From Rhodospirillales bacterium URHD0017 (GTDB lineage Bacteria; Pseudomonadota; Alphaproteobacteria; Reyranellales; Reyranellaceae), in NCBI GenBank assembly GCA_900110395.1, contig FODP01000003.1, positions 248,001 to 312,000 of the forward strand: a stretch of 64,000 nucleotides of DNA, given 5' to 3'. The notes beneath the pieces were generated by a model, which was not told the DNA's origin, searched no databases, and worked only from the letters and a program-made list of their open reading frames with translations. How positions within the stretch are numbered: position 1 is the stretch's first letter; every line of letters begins with the position of its first letter. Below, in pieces: positions 24,932 to 34,207 of the stretch. Position numbers and translations under genes: made by a program.

Positions 24932-26224
24932 TCAGGACGAAACGAACTCGTTCCAGCGCCGCGTCAGGTAGCGGTCCTCGTCCATCACGGTGTTCCAGCA
25001 GGCAATGTTGCCCATGCGGTCCCAGATGGCGCCGCCGTCGCGCGTCGTGCCCTTCTTCTCCATCAAGGTGCCGTAGGGATCCTTGATGTCGACGGCAGCA
25101 GGCTTGCCGTCGTACCAGTAGTCCCATTCCTCGGGCGTGAGGAACTTCTTGGCCGTCGCCGGCACCGCCGAATAGTAGCCCTGCTTGGCGATGAAGCCGC
25201 CCTGCCAGCCCGAGTTGAACCAGTTCATGTACTCGTAGGCGCAGTCGAGCTTCAGCCCGCTGAGATGGGCCATCGGCGCCAGGCCGACGAACCAGCCGCG
25301 GTAGCCCTCCTTCAGCGGCACGTAGTAGCAATCGATGCCGCGCGAGCGCACAGCGGTGACGGCCGGCGACCACATCGACTGCACCACGACCTCGCCCGAG
25401 GCCATCAGGTTCACCGACTGGTCGAACGTGCTCCAGAAGGAGCGGAAATGGCCGCCCTTCTTGAGATCGATCATGATCTTGATGGTCTTGTCGATCTCGT
25501 CCTTGGTCATGTTGCCCTTGTCGGCATACTTGAAGTCGCCGCGCGCCTCGAGCGCCATGGCGACGTCCATCACGCCGACCGGCGCATAGTCCACCAGCGC
25601 CGTCTTGCCCTTGAACTTGGGATCGAGCAGGTCCTTCCAGCTCATGATCTTGTCGCGACCGCCGACCAGGTCGGGCCGGATGCCGAGCGTGTCGGCATTG
25701 TAGATGGTCGGGATCATGGTCAGGAACTCGGTCGGCTTGCCCGCGAGCTTCTTGGCGTCCTTGTCGGCGTAGAACATGGCCTCGATCGGCGCCAGCCCCT
25801 GCGTCGTGGCCATGTTCCCGTTGGGATACGAGCCCTTGGTGAAGAGCGGCACCGTCTCGCTCCACAGCTTGTACTTGGCCACCGGGATCGGCGCGATCGC
25901 CCCCTTGCCCAAAAGGTAGGGCAGCTTGGTGCTGTCGATGTTGTTGATGTCGATGGTCTGTGGCTGCGTCAGCGAGCGGTTCAGCTGCACATCATCGGTG
26001 ATGGCCTGCATCACGATCTTGAAGCCGAGATCCTTGCTCGCCTGGTCGCCGATCTCCTTGATCGCCGCATACGAGCCGCCGGCATGAACCAGCGTGATGT
26101 CCTTGGTATTCTGCGCCCACACGGTGGGAAATCCGGTCGCGACGACCGCGCCGCCGGCGGCGGCGCCCTTGAGGAGCGTTCGACGATTGAGCTTGTTCGT
26201 GGTTTCAGAGGAGCTGCGAGTCAT
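24932..26224 (-). CDS. Extracellular solute-binding protein (PotD/family 1-like, first system)
   Basis: This 430-residue periplasmic protein carries a twin-arginine signal (LNRRTLLKGAAAGGA) with likely cleavage near VWAQ. The mature domain contains KDITLVHAGGSYAAIKEIG and ends with GAIWDRMGNIACWNTVMDED, typical of the spermidine/putrescine-type group. First gene of the operon, probably transcribed from the sigma-54 promoter at 26274-26288. Ligand unknown. Confidence 0.92.
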   Translation of the reverse strand: MTRSSSETTNKLNRRTLLKGAAAGGAVVATGFPTVWAQNTKDITLVHAGGSYAAIKEIGDQASKDLGFKIVMQAITDDVQLNRSLTQPQTIDINNIDSTKLPYLLGKGAIAPIPVAKYKLWSETVPLFTKGSYPNGNMATTQGLAPIEAMFYADKDAKKLAGKPTEFLTMIPTIYNADTLGIRPDLVGGRDKIMSWKDLLDPKFKGKTALVDYAPVGVMDVAMALEARGDFKYADKGNMTKDEIDKTIKIMIDLKKGGHFRSFWSTFDQSVNLMASGEVVVQSMWSPAVTAVRSRGIDCYYVPLKEGYRGWFVGLAPMAHLSGLKLDCAYEYMNWFNSGWQGGFIAKQGYYSAVPATAKKFLTPEEWDYWYDGKPAAVDIKDPYGTLMEKKGTTRDGGAIWDRMGNIACWNTVMDEDRYLTRRWNEFVSS

Positions 26225-26273
26225 CTGTCACCTCTTTCGACACCAATCACACGATGGGTCGCGAAAATAATTC

Positions 26274-26288
26274 GCAAGAAACATGCCA
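26274..26288 (-). promoter_or_regulatory. Sigma-54 promoter for the first pot-like operon
   Basis: On the minus strand the sequence is TGGCATG-TTTC-TTGC, with GG and GC spaced ten bases apart. The predicted start site is near 26262, about 38 bases ahead of the binding-protein ATG at 26224. A dyad GCGAG-N11-CTCGC at 26349-26369 lies upstream and could bind an activator, but this is speculative. Confidence 0.75.
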
Positions 26289-26405
26289 CGTGTTTTCGCT
26301 TACGATGACGCTCGGGGCGCGATGCTGCTGATCCAAAGTTGAGCGAATGCGAGTGCTGACTGGTCTCGCTTTGAGCAACGGTCCGGGAATTGCAGGTCGG
26401 CGCCC

Positions 26406-27492
<1,087 letters not shown>

Positions 27493-27496
<4 letters not shown>

Positions 27497-28239
27497 CCGA
27501 GCCCGTCAGCTACTTCCCCTCCGACGATCCCGCCGCGCGCTACCTGCCGGCGCGGCCCGAGCCGATCATGATCCGGCCGGCCGAGACCGCGCTGATCGTC
27601 GTCGACATGCAGAACGCCTACGCCTCGCCCGGCGGCTATCTCGACCATGCCGGTTTCGATGTTTCGGGGGCGGCGCCGGTCATCGCGAAGATTTCCGAGG
27701 CGGCGGCTGCAGCGCGTGCCGCCGGCGTGCAGGTCGTGTTCTTCCAGAACGGCTGGGACCCGGACTATGTCGAGGCGGGCGGCCCGGGCTCGCCCAACTG
27801 GCACAAATCCAATGCCTTCAAGACCATGCGCAAGAAGCCCGAGCTCTACGGCAAGCTTCTGGCCAAGGGCGGCTGGGACTACGAGCTGGTCGAGGCGCTG
27901 CCGCCACAGAAGGGCGACATCGTCGTCGGCAAGCCGCGCTACAGCGCCTTCTTCAACACCAACCTCGACAGCCTTTTGCGCGCGCGCGGCATCCGCTCTT
28001 TGATCTTCACCGGCATCGCCACCAACGTCTGCGTCGAGTCGACCCTGCGCGACAGCTTCTTCCTGGAATATTTCAGTGTCGTCCTGCACGATGCCACGCA
28101 CCATGCCGGACCCGCCTTCATCCAGGAGGCATCGCTGTACAACATCGAGAAGTTCTTCGGCTGGGTATCGTCGGTCGAGGAGTTCCGCAACGCCTTGGCC
28201 GCCAACATCAATCCGATGCTGACCAAGGACAAAACCTGA
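27493..28239 (+). CDS. rutB: Ureidoacrylate amidohydrolase RutB
   Basis: This is a 248-residue isochorismatase-fold enzyme. RutB hydrolyses (peroxy)ureidoacrylate, releasing carbamate and aminoacrylate-type products. The catalytic triad is visible: Asp38 (VVDMQNAY), Lys147 ([11 protein letters not shown]) and Cys180 (ATNVCVES). Long stretches such as [14 protein letters not shown] and [20 protein letters not shown] match RutB specifically rather than the wider family. It overlaps rutA by four bases and is followed by rutC with a one-base overlap, so rutABCD is one transcript. Confidence 0.95.
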
Positions 28240-28625
28240 TGCCCATGAAAGCCATCTTCCCTCCCGGTTCCGGCAAGACGCTGGCGCCCTACTCGCCCGG
28301 CGCCCTGGCCGACGGCGTGGTCTATGTCGCGGGCACGCTCGCGCTCGACAAGGACACCAACGTCGTCCATGTCGGCGACGCCGCCAAGCAGACCGAATAC
28401 GTGCTGGAGACCATCAAGTCGGTGATCGAGACGGCCGGCGGCACCATGGCCGATGTCACCTTCAACCACATCTTCATCACCGACTGGGCGAACTACGCCG
28501 CGGTCAACGGCGTCTATGCCAAGTATTTTCCCGGAGACAAGCCGGCGCGCTACTGCATCCAGTGCGGACTGGTGAAGCAGGAAGCCCTGGTCGAGATCGC
28601 CACGATCGCCCACATCGGCAAGTGA
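28239..28625 (+). CDS. rutC: RutC, RidA-family aminoacrylate deaminase
   Basis: This is a 128-residue RidA/YjgF-fold protein. Landmarks are the start [20 protein letters not shown], the central [20 protein letters not shown] helix and the active-site-side [19 protein letters not shown], containing the conserved Arg and Cys of RutC. In the Rut pathway it accelerates conversion of 3-aminoacrylate to malonic semialdehyde and ammonia. The start overlaps the rutB stop (TGATG). Confidence 0.94.
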   Translation: MPMKAIFPPGSGKTLAPYSPGALADGVVYVAGTLALDKDTNVVHVGDAAKQTEYVLETIKSVIETAGGTMADVTFNHIFITDWANYAAVNGVYAKYFPGDKPARYCIQCGLVKQEALVEIATIAHIGK

Positions 28626-29401
28626 CGGCGACCTTCGACGTGCATGACGGTCCCAGCGACGCTGAGACCGTCCTGCTCTCCTCCGGACTGGGCGGCGCGG
28701 CCGGGTACTGGACGCCGCAGATCGACGCCTTGCGCCAGCGCTATCGCATCGTGGCCTACGATCAGGCCGGTACAGGGCGCACTGGCGGCACACTCGCCGC
28801 CGACCACAGCATCGCCGCCATGGCGGACGAGGCCGCAGGTGTGCTCGATGCCAGCGGCACGGCGGCCGCCCACTTCGTCGGCCATGCGCTCGGCGGCTTG
28901 GTAGGGCTGGCGCTGGCGCAACGCCGATCCGATCGCCTACGCTCGCTCACGGTCGTCAACGGCTGGGCCGCCGCGCATGCCCACACGCGCCGCTGCTTCG
29001 ATGTCCGGCTGGCGCTGCTCGAGCATGAAGGACCTGCCGCTTACGTGAAGGCCCAACCGATCTTCCTCTACCCCGCCGACTGGTTGGCTCGCAACGAACT
29101 GCGCGCAGCCCACGAGGAGAAGCACGGGCTGGCGGCCTTCCAGGGTGCGGGCAACCTCAAGGCGCGCATCGGGGCCCTCCTCGCCTTCGATGTGCGGCCC
29201 GGCCTCGGGACGATCAAGTTGCCGACGTTCATTGTCGCCACGCGCGACGACGTGCTGGTGCCGAGCGCGATGTCCGAGGAACTGGCGGCCGGCATTCCCG
29301 GTGCGCGCCTGCATATGGCGCCTTGGGGCGCGCATGCCTTCAACGTGACCGAGCCTGCGGCCTTCAACGCCCTCCTGCTGGATTTCCTGTCATGTCACTG
29401 A
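28622..29401 (+). CDS. rutD: RutD, alpha/beta hydrolase of the Rut pathway
   Basis: This 259-residue alpha/beta-hydrolase fold protein has a GTG start overlapping the rutC stop (GTGA). It matches RutD by [15 protein letters not shown], the [18 protein letters not shown] segment and the ending [17 protein letters not shown]. The nucleophile elbow reads GHALGG, with Ala89 where most hydrolases have Ser. This is also true of E. coli RutD, so it is a family trait rather than damage. RutD is thought to assist aminoacrylate or carbamate breakdown. The stop overlaps the next gene by ten bases. Confidence 0.92.
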   Translation: MTATFDVHDGPSDAETVLLSSGLGGAAGYWTPQIDALRQRYRIVAYDQAGTGRTGGTLAADHSIAAMADEAAGVLDASGTAAAHFVGHALGGLVGLALAQRRSDRLRSLTVVNGWAAAHAHTRRCFDVRLALLEHEGPAAYVKAQPIFLYPADWLARNELRAAHEEKHGLAAFQGAGNLKARIGALLAFDVRPGLGTIKLPTFIVATRDDVLVPSAMSEELAAGIPGARLHMAPWGAHAFNVTEPAAFNALLLDFLSCH

Positions 29402-30813
29402 CCAAACTCGAGGCGCAGGTCGCGCGCGACCTCGAGCTGACGGCACACCCGCACATGGAGTGGATGGTGCCGCGCCTGCATGGCGGCAAACCGGCGCTCG
29501 ACGTGCTGATCGTGGGCGCAGGCCAGTCAGGGATCGTCACCGCCTTCGGCCTGATGCGCGAGCGGGTGCGCAACATCCTGGCGATCGATCGCGCGCCCGA
29601 GGGCAAGGAGGGCCCGTGGGTCACCTTCGCCCGCATGCCGACCCTGCGCAGTCCCAAGCTGCAGACCGGTCCCGATCTCGGCATGCCGAGTCTCACTTTC
29701 CAGGCATGGTACGAAGCCCAGCACGGCGCGCAGGCCTTCGCCGACATGAATCTGATCCCGAGCGTCGACTGGCACGAGTACCTGCTGTGGTTCCGTCGCG
29801 TGCTCGGCATTCCAGTACGCAACGACGTCGCCGCGACCGCCATCGCCCCCGGCCGGCTGGACGACGGCGGGCCGTGCCTACGGGTGACGCTGTCGACCGG
29901 CGAGGTATTGGCGGCACGCAAGGTCGTGCTCGCCACCGGCCAGGACGGCACCGGCGAATGGTGGATGCCCGACTTCGTGCGCAACCTGCCGGCTGACCGC
30001 CGCGCCCACACTTGCGCGCTCGACATCGACTTCGACCGGCTCAAGGGCAAGGTCGTGGCTGTTCTGGGCTCGGGCGCCTCGGCGATGGACAACGCCGCCG
30101 TGGCGCTGGAGCACGGCGCGGAAGTCCATCTCTTCTGCCGCCGCCGGCCGACCGGCGTGCAGCGCTTCCGCTGGCTCACTTTCGCGGGCTTCCTGCGCCA
30201 CATGGGTGACATGCCCGATCTCTGGCGCTGGCGCTTCATGGCCAACATCCTGAACGCGCGCGAAGGCTTTCCGCCCGACACGCTCGAGCGCGTCCTGGTC
30301 TTCCGCGACACCTTCACCATGCAGGTCGAGCGCACCTGGACCGATGCGCGCATGGAGGACGGGCGCATTCGCCTGGAGACCACGCGCGGGCCGTTCCATG
30401 CCGACTTCGCGATCTGCGGCACCGGCATCCGCCAGAACGTGCACCTCCGGCCCGAGCTCGCAGCCTTCGCCGACAAGATCGCCCTGTGGCGCGACCGCTT
30501 CACGCCACCCCCGGGCGAGGAAGACGCGCTGCTCGCGAACTATCCCTACCTCGGCGCGGACTATCAGTTCCTGGAGAAGACGCCGGGCGAGGCGCCATGG
30601 CTCGGCGACATCCATCTCTTCGCCATCGGCTCGACCTTGAGCTTCGGTGTCTCGGGCAGCAGCATCAACGGCATGACCATTGCCGTGCCCAAGCTGGTGG
30701 CCGGTCTCACCCGCGGCCTGTTCGCGGGCGACCTGCAGCGTCACTGGCAGTCCCTGCTCGCCTACGACACAAAGGTGGTCGACATCGACTGGAGCCGGGT
30801 CAAGACCGGCTAG
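29392..30813 (+). CDS. FAD/NAD(P)H-dependent flavoprotein monooxygenase
   Basis: This 473-residue protein has two Rossmann folds: FAD site VLIVGAGQSGIVTA (about residues 40-55) and a NAD(P)H site VVAVLGSGASAMDNAAVA (about 220-235). The layout resembles class B flavin monooxygenases and lysine/ornithine hydroxylase-like proteins. It overlaps rutD by ten bases, so it is part of the rut transcript, in the place where other genomes carry rutE, rutF or rutG. It may act on the malonic semialdehyde end of the pathway or on an unrelated N-compound; sequence does not decide. Confidence 0.85.
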   Translation: MSLTKLEAQVARDLELTAHPHMEWMVPRLHGGKPALDVLIVGAGQSGIVTAFGLMRERVRNILAIDRAPEGKEGPWVTFARMPTLRSPKLQTGPDLGMPSLTFQAWYEAQHGAQAFADMNLIPSVDWHEYLLWFRRVLGIPVRNDVAATAIAPGRLDDGGPCLRVTLSTGEVLAARKVVLATGQDGTGEWWMPDFVRNLPADRRAHTCALDIDFDRLKGKVVAVLGSGASAMDNAAVALEHGAEVHLFCRRRPTGVQRFRWLTFAGFLRHMGDMPDLWRWRFMANILNAREGFPPDTLERVLVFRDTFTMQVERTWTDARMEDGRIRLETTRGPFHADFAICGTGIRQNVHLRPELAAFADKIALWRDRFTPPPGEEDALLANYPYLGADYQFLEKTPGEAPWLGDIHLFAIGSTLSFGVSGSSINGMTIAVPKLVAGLTRGLFAGDLQRHWQSLLAYDTKVVDIDWSRVKTG

Positions 30814-31225
30814 CGACAATCGCGCGGTCCGCCTCATCCAGCGCCATCGGCATGCCGGCGCGGATCAGCTCGGCCAGTCCCTCGTTGGGCACCATCACGG
30901 TCAGGCAATAGAGCCGGTCCGATCCGATATTCTCGACGACGTGGTCCATGCCGGGCGGCAGCACCAGCGTGTCGCCCTTCTCCATGTCGTAGGTCGCACC
31001 GTCGCAATGGGCGCGGCCACGGCCTGAAAGCACATAGAACATCTCGTGCGCGTGATCGTGATGATGCAGCGGTGTCTTGCCGCCCATCTCGAAGATCTCG
31101 ACGACGGAAAGGAACGGCGCCTTGTCGGCAACCGGATCGACCGTCATCACGAACTTGTTTGTATCGGCTGGCGAGATGCGCGACACGCGGCAGTCTCGCG
31201 CCCGGCGGAAAATCGGCTTGTCCAT
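30800..31225 (-). CDS. Small cupin-domain protein
   Basis: This is a 141-residue single-domain cupin. The metal-binding motifs are visible: TPLHHHDHAHEMFYVLSGRG (motif 1, with His residues and Glu) and the later PPGMDHVVEN (motif 2 His). The function is open: a metal-dependent dioxygenase, isomerase or sensor are all possible. It is convergent with the monooxygenase gene (14-base overlap) and divergent from the NtaA-type gene. A sigma-54-like promoter ends only 13 bases upstream of the ATG; an in-frame ATG further downstream (MTVDPVADK) might be the true start. Confidence 0.85.
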   Translation of the reverse strand: MDKPIFRRARDCRVSRISPADTNKFVMTVDPVADKAPFLSVVEIFEMGGKTPLHHHDHAHEMFYVLSGRGRAHCDGATYDMEKGDTLVLPPGMDHVVENIGSDRLYCLTVMVPNEGLAELIRAGMPMALDEADRAIVASRS

Positions 31226-31237
31226 GTTCCGGATTGA

Positions 31238-31252
31238 GCAACAGCCGAGCCA
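31238..31252 (-). promoter_or_regulatory. Probable sigma-54 promoter for the cupin gene
   Basis: The minus strand reads TGGCTCG-GCTG-TTGC, one mismatch from consensus, with correct GG-N10-GC spacing. The predicted start site near 31226 coincides with the annotated ATG at 31225. Transcription would thus be nearly leaderless unless the start codon is the downstream one. It is divergent to the promoter at 31293. Confidence 0.5.
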
Positions 31253-31292
31253 GCCCGGCAAGCCATCCGGGGTGGCAAAACGCGGCCGTCGG

Positions 31293-31308
31293 TGGCACGC
31301 TCCCTGCA
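31293..31308 (+). promoter_or_regulatory. Sigma-54 promoter for the NtaA/DszA-type gene at 31340
   Basis: The sequence TGGCACG-CTCC-CTGCA has a perfect -24 element and a -12 element differing only at its first base. GG and GC are ten bases apart. The predicted start site near 31319 leaves about 21 bases to the ATG at 31340. Confidence 0.75.
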
Positions 31309-31339
31309 TACCGTTCACCAACTCCATGGTGGTTGCCCG

Positions 31340-32726
31340 ATGACAGCGGCCAAGCGGCAGTTGCGCTTTGGTGCCTTCTTCAGCGTTCCCGGATGTCATC
31401 CGACAGGCTGGCGCCATCCGGATGCGATCTGCGAGACCGACCTCGACTTCCGGCTGCTCGCCGACATGGCCCGCACGGCTGAGCGTGGCTTGCTCGACTG
31501 CATGTTCTTCCAGGACAGCGTCGCCATTCCCGGCAGCACCGCCGTCTATGGCGCGAAGCCGTTTCGGGTGAAGAACGGGCGCCAAGCGCACATCGAGCCG
31601 ATGAGCGCCATCGCCGCCCTCGGCGCGATCACCAAGCAAATCGGGCTCGTCTCCACCTGCACCACTTCCTACAACGAGCCCTACAACGTCGCGCCGCTTC
31701 CTCACCATCGACCATATCAGCGGCGGCCGCGCCGGCTGGAACCTCGTGACCTCGCAGGCCGAGGACGAGGCGGTGAACTTCGGCCGCGACCAGCATTTCG
31801 AGCACGGCATCCGCTATGACCGCGCCGCCGAGTTCCATGACGTCGTGATCGGTCTCTGGGACTCGTGGGAGGACGACGCTTTCCTGCGCGACAAGGCAAG
31901 CGGCCAGTGGTTCGACTACGACAAGATGCACATCCTGCGGCACAAGGGTAAGCACTTCACGGTGCGCGGGCCCTTGAACGTCGCGCGCTCGCCGCAGGGC
32001 CGGCCGGTGGTGGCGCAGGCGGGATCGTCGGATATCGGCATGGAACTCGCCGCCCGCACCGCCGACATGGTGTTCACCGCCCAGACCACGATCAAGGAAG
32101 GCCAGGACTTCTGCAACGACATGCGCGGACGCATGGAGAAGTACGGGCGGGGCCCCGAGGACATCCGCATCTTCCCCGGCATCATGCCAATCGTCGGCCG
32201 CACCGAGGCGGAGGCGCAGGAGAAGTACGAGGAGCTTCGCGGCATGGTCGACGACGGCGTCGGCATCGCTGGCGTCGCGCGGCTGGCGGGCGGCGTCGAC
32301 ATCTTCGCCTGCGATCCCGACGGCCCGCTGCCCGAGCTCAAGCCCAGCAATGCGGCGCGCGCGCGCCAGGAAATGATCATCGCCATGGGCAAGCGCGGCA
32401 TGACCATCCGCCAGATTGGCCGCGTGCTGGCCATGAGCCAGGCCCATCGCGTGCTCTACGGCACGCCCAAGCAGCTCGCCGACGACATGCATGCCTGGCT
32501 CGAGGCCGGCGCCTGCGACGGCTTCAACCTGCTGTTCGCGCATTATCCCAAGCCGCTCGAGGAATGGGTGACGATGGTCATCCCCGAGCTGCAGCGCCGC
32601 GGCATCTTCCGTACCCAGTACGAGGGCAAGACCTTCCGCGAGAATCTCGGCGTGCCGATCCCGCAGAACGTCCACACCAAGAATCGCACGAGTGTTCAGG
32701 TGAACGCGGCCGCGTCCAATGATTGA
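31340..32726 (+). pseudogene. NtaA/SnaA/DszA-type flavin monooxygenase, frameshifted
   Basis: Two overlapping frames together make one LLM-class monooxygenase of about 460 residues, like nitrilotriacetate monooxygenase component A or DszA. The first part (RFGAFFSVPGCHPTGWRHPDA ... TTSYNEPYNVA) ends near codon 117; the second resumes at DHISGGRAGWNLVTSQ and runs to the end. At 31691-31697 the sequence reads GCG-CCGC where the intact paralogue supports GCG-CGC-CGC, so two bases appear lost. The paralogue at 32843 is intact and similar throughout. Could be a real inactivation or an assembly error. Confidence 0.83.
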
Positions 32727-32751
32727 CACAGGACATCTGATCCAAGTCCCG

Positions 32752-32822
32752 CTGTCATCCCGAGCGCAGCGAGGGACCTTTCCTGCAGCTCCAAAGGCCC
32801 CTCGCTTCGCTCGGGGTGACAG
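32752..32822. repeat. REP-like palindrome, copy B
   Basis: Arms of 30 bases at 32752-32781 and 32793-32822 are inverted repeats with a few mismatches (core CCCGAGCGCAGCGAGGG). It belongs to the same family as copies at 5222 and 35879. It lies between two same-strand monooxygenase genes and ends 20 bases before the second start; a TTTTAT run follows the right arm. Confidence 0.85.
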
Positions 32823-32842
32823 TTTTATCTCCTGGGCCAGCC

Positions 32843-34207
32843 ATGGCCGCTAACAAGCAGCTGCGACTCGGTGGCTTCTTCAGCGTGCCGGGCAATCATC
32901 TGGCAGGCTGGCGCCATCCCGACGCTGTGCCGGGCTACGACATGGACTTCCAGGGTTACGCCCACATCACCCAGGTCGCCGAGGCGGCCAAGTTCGACAC
33001 CATCTTCTTCCAGGACACGGTGGGCGTGGCCGGCAGCCGCGCGCTGGCCCGTGGCGAGCGCACCCGCGCCAAGCTCTCGCGCACCGTCAAGCTCGAGCCG
33101 ACGGCGACGCTCGCGGCGCTCGCCATGGTGACCGAGCGCATCGGCCTCGTCGCCACGGCGACCACGACCTACAATGAGCCCTACAACATCGCCCGCCGCT
33201 TCGCCTCGATCGACCACATCAGCGGCGGACGCGCCGGCTGGAACCTGGTGACCTCGCAGATCGAGGACGAGTCCGAGAACTTCGGCTTCGACGAGCATCT
33301 CGCCCACGCCGAGCGCTATGAGCGCGCCGAGGAGTTCTACGAGGTCGTCACCGGCCTGTGGGACAGCTGGGAAGACGGCGGCCTGCTGCGCGACAAGCAG
33401 AGCGGCGTCTACATGGACCGCGACAAGGTCCATTTCCTCGACCACGTCGGCAAGCACTTCAAGGTCAAGGGTCCCCTCAATATCACGCGCTCGCCGCAGG
33501 GCTGGCCGGTGGTGGCGCAGGCGGGCTCGTCCGAGGCCGGCCGCGAGCTTGCGGCCCGCACTGCCGACGTTGTTTTCACGGCGCAGACGAAGATCGACGA
33601 GGCGAAGGCCTTCTATGCCGACATCAAGAGCCGCGCGGCGCGCTACGGACGCGGTCCCGAAGACATAAAAATCATGCCGGGCCTCACGCCGGTGCTCGGC
33701 CACACCATGGAAGAGGCGCGCGAGAACTACGAATACCTGCAGTCGCTGATGCCCGATGACGTGGCGCTGCAGTCGCTGTCGCACATCTCGGGCGGGCTCG
33801 ATCTCTCGAAGTTCCCGCTCGACGGGCCGCTGCCCGAGCTGCCGCCCAGCAACGCGGCCAAGGCGCGCCAGGCGCTGGTCGTGCGCACGGCGCGCGACAA
33901 CAACATGACCTTGCGCCAGATCGCGCGCCACACCGCGGCCGGCACCGGCCATCGCGTGCTGGTCGGCACGGCCGAATACATGGCCGACGAGATGGAAAAG
34001 TGGCTGAAGGAAGGGGCGGCCGACGGCTTCAACGTCGTGTGCAACCACTATCCCAAGCCGTTCGAGGATTTCTGCCAGCAGGTCGTGCCCGAGCTGCAGC
34101 GCCGCGGCATCTTCCGCACCGAGTACCAGGGCACCACCCTGCGCGATCATTTGGGCTTACGCGTTCCTGAAAATCGATACACGCGTCAGGCAAGGGAGGC
34201 GTCATGA
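32843..34207 (+). CDS. NtaA/SnaA/DszA-type flavin-dependent monooxygenase
   Basis: This 454-residue LLM-class oxygenase has the family landmarks LRLGGFFSVPGNHLAGWRHPDA, TTTYNEPYNIARRFASIDHI, SGGRAGWNLVTS and the ending VPELQRRGIFRTEYQGTTL. Such enzymes use FMNH2 supplied by a separate reductase to oxidise C-N or C-S bonds in small heterocycles, aminopolycarboxylates or sulfones. The frame is open upstream to 32816, but ATG 32843 matches the family start. It overlaps the solute-binding protein gene by ATGA, which ties it to the peptide-type transporter and hydantoinase operon. Confidence 0.9.
   Translation: MAANKQLRLGGFFSVPGNHLAGWRHPDAVPGYDMDFQGYAHITQVAEAAKFDTIFFQDTVGVAGSRALARGERTRAKLSRTVKLEPTATLAALAMVTERIGLVATATTTYNEPYNIARRFASIDHISGGRAGWNLVTSQIEDESENFGFDEHLAHAERYERAEEFYEVVTGLWDSWEDGGLLRDKQSGVYMDRDKVHFLDHVGKHFKVKGPLNITRSPQGWPVVAQAGSSEAGRELAARTADVVFTAQTKIDEAKAFYADIKSRAARYGRGPEDIKIMPGLTPVLGHTMEEARENYEYLQSLMPDDVALQSLSHISGGLDLSKFPLDGPLPELPPSNAAKARQALVVRTARDNNMTLRQIARHTAAGTGHRVLVGTAEYMADEMEKWLKEGAADGFNVVCNHYPKPFEDFCQQVVPELQRRGIFRTEYQGTTLRDHLGLRVPENRYTRQAREAS

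Noticed and set aside
26379..26394. Possible sigma-54 promoter GGTCCG-GGAA-TTGCA ahead of the frameshifted rutA
   Set aside because: GG-N10-GC spacing is right, but the -24 element has several mismatches and the start site would fall at the ATG itself. Too weak to annotate.
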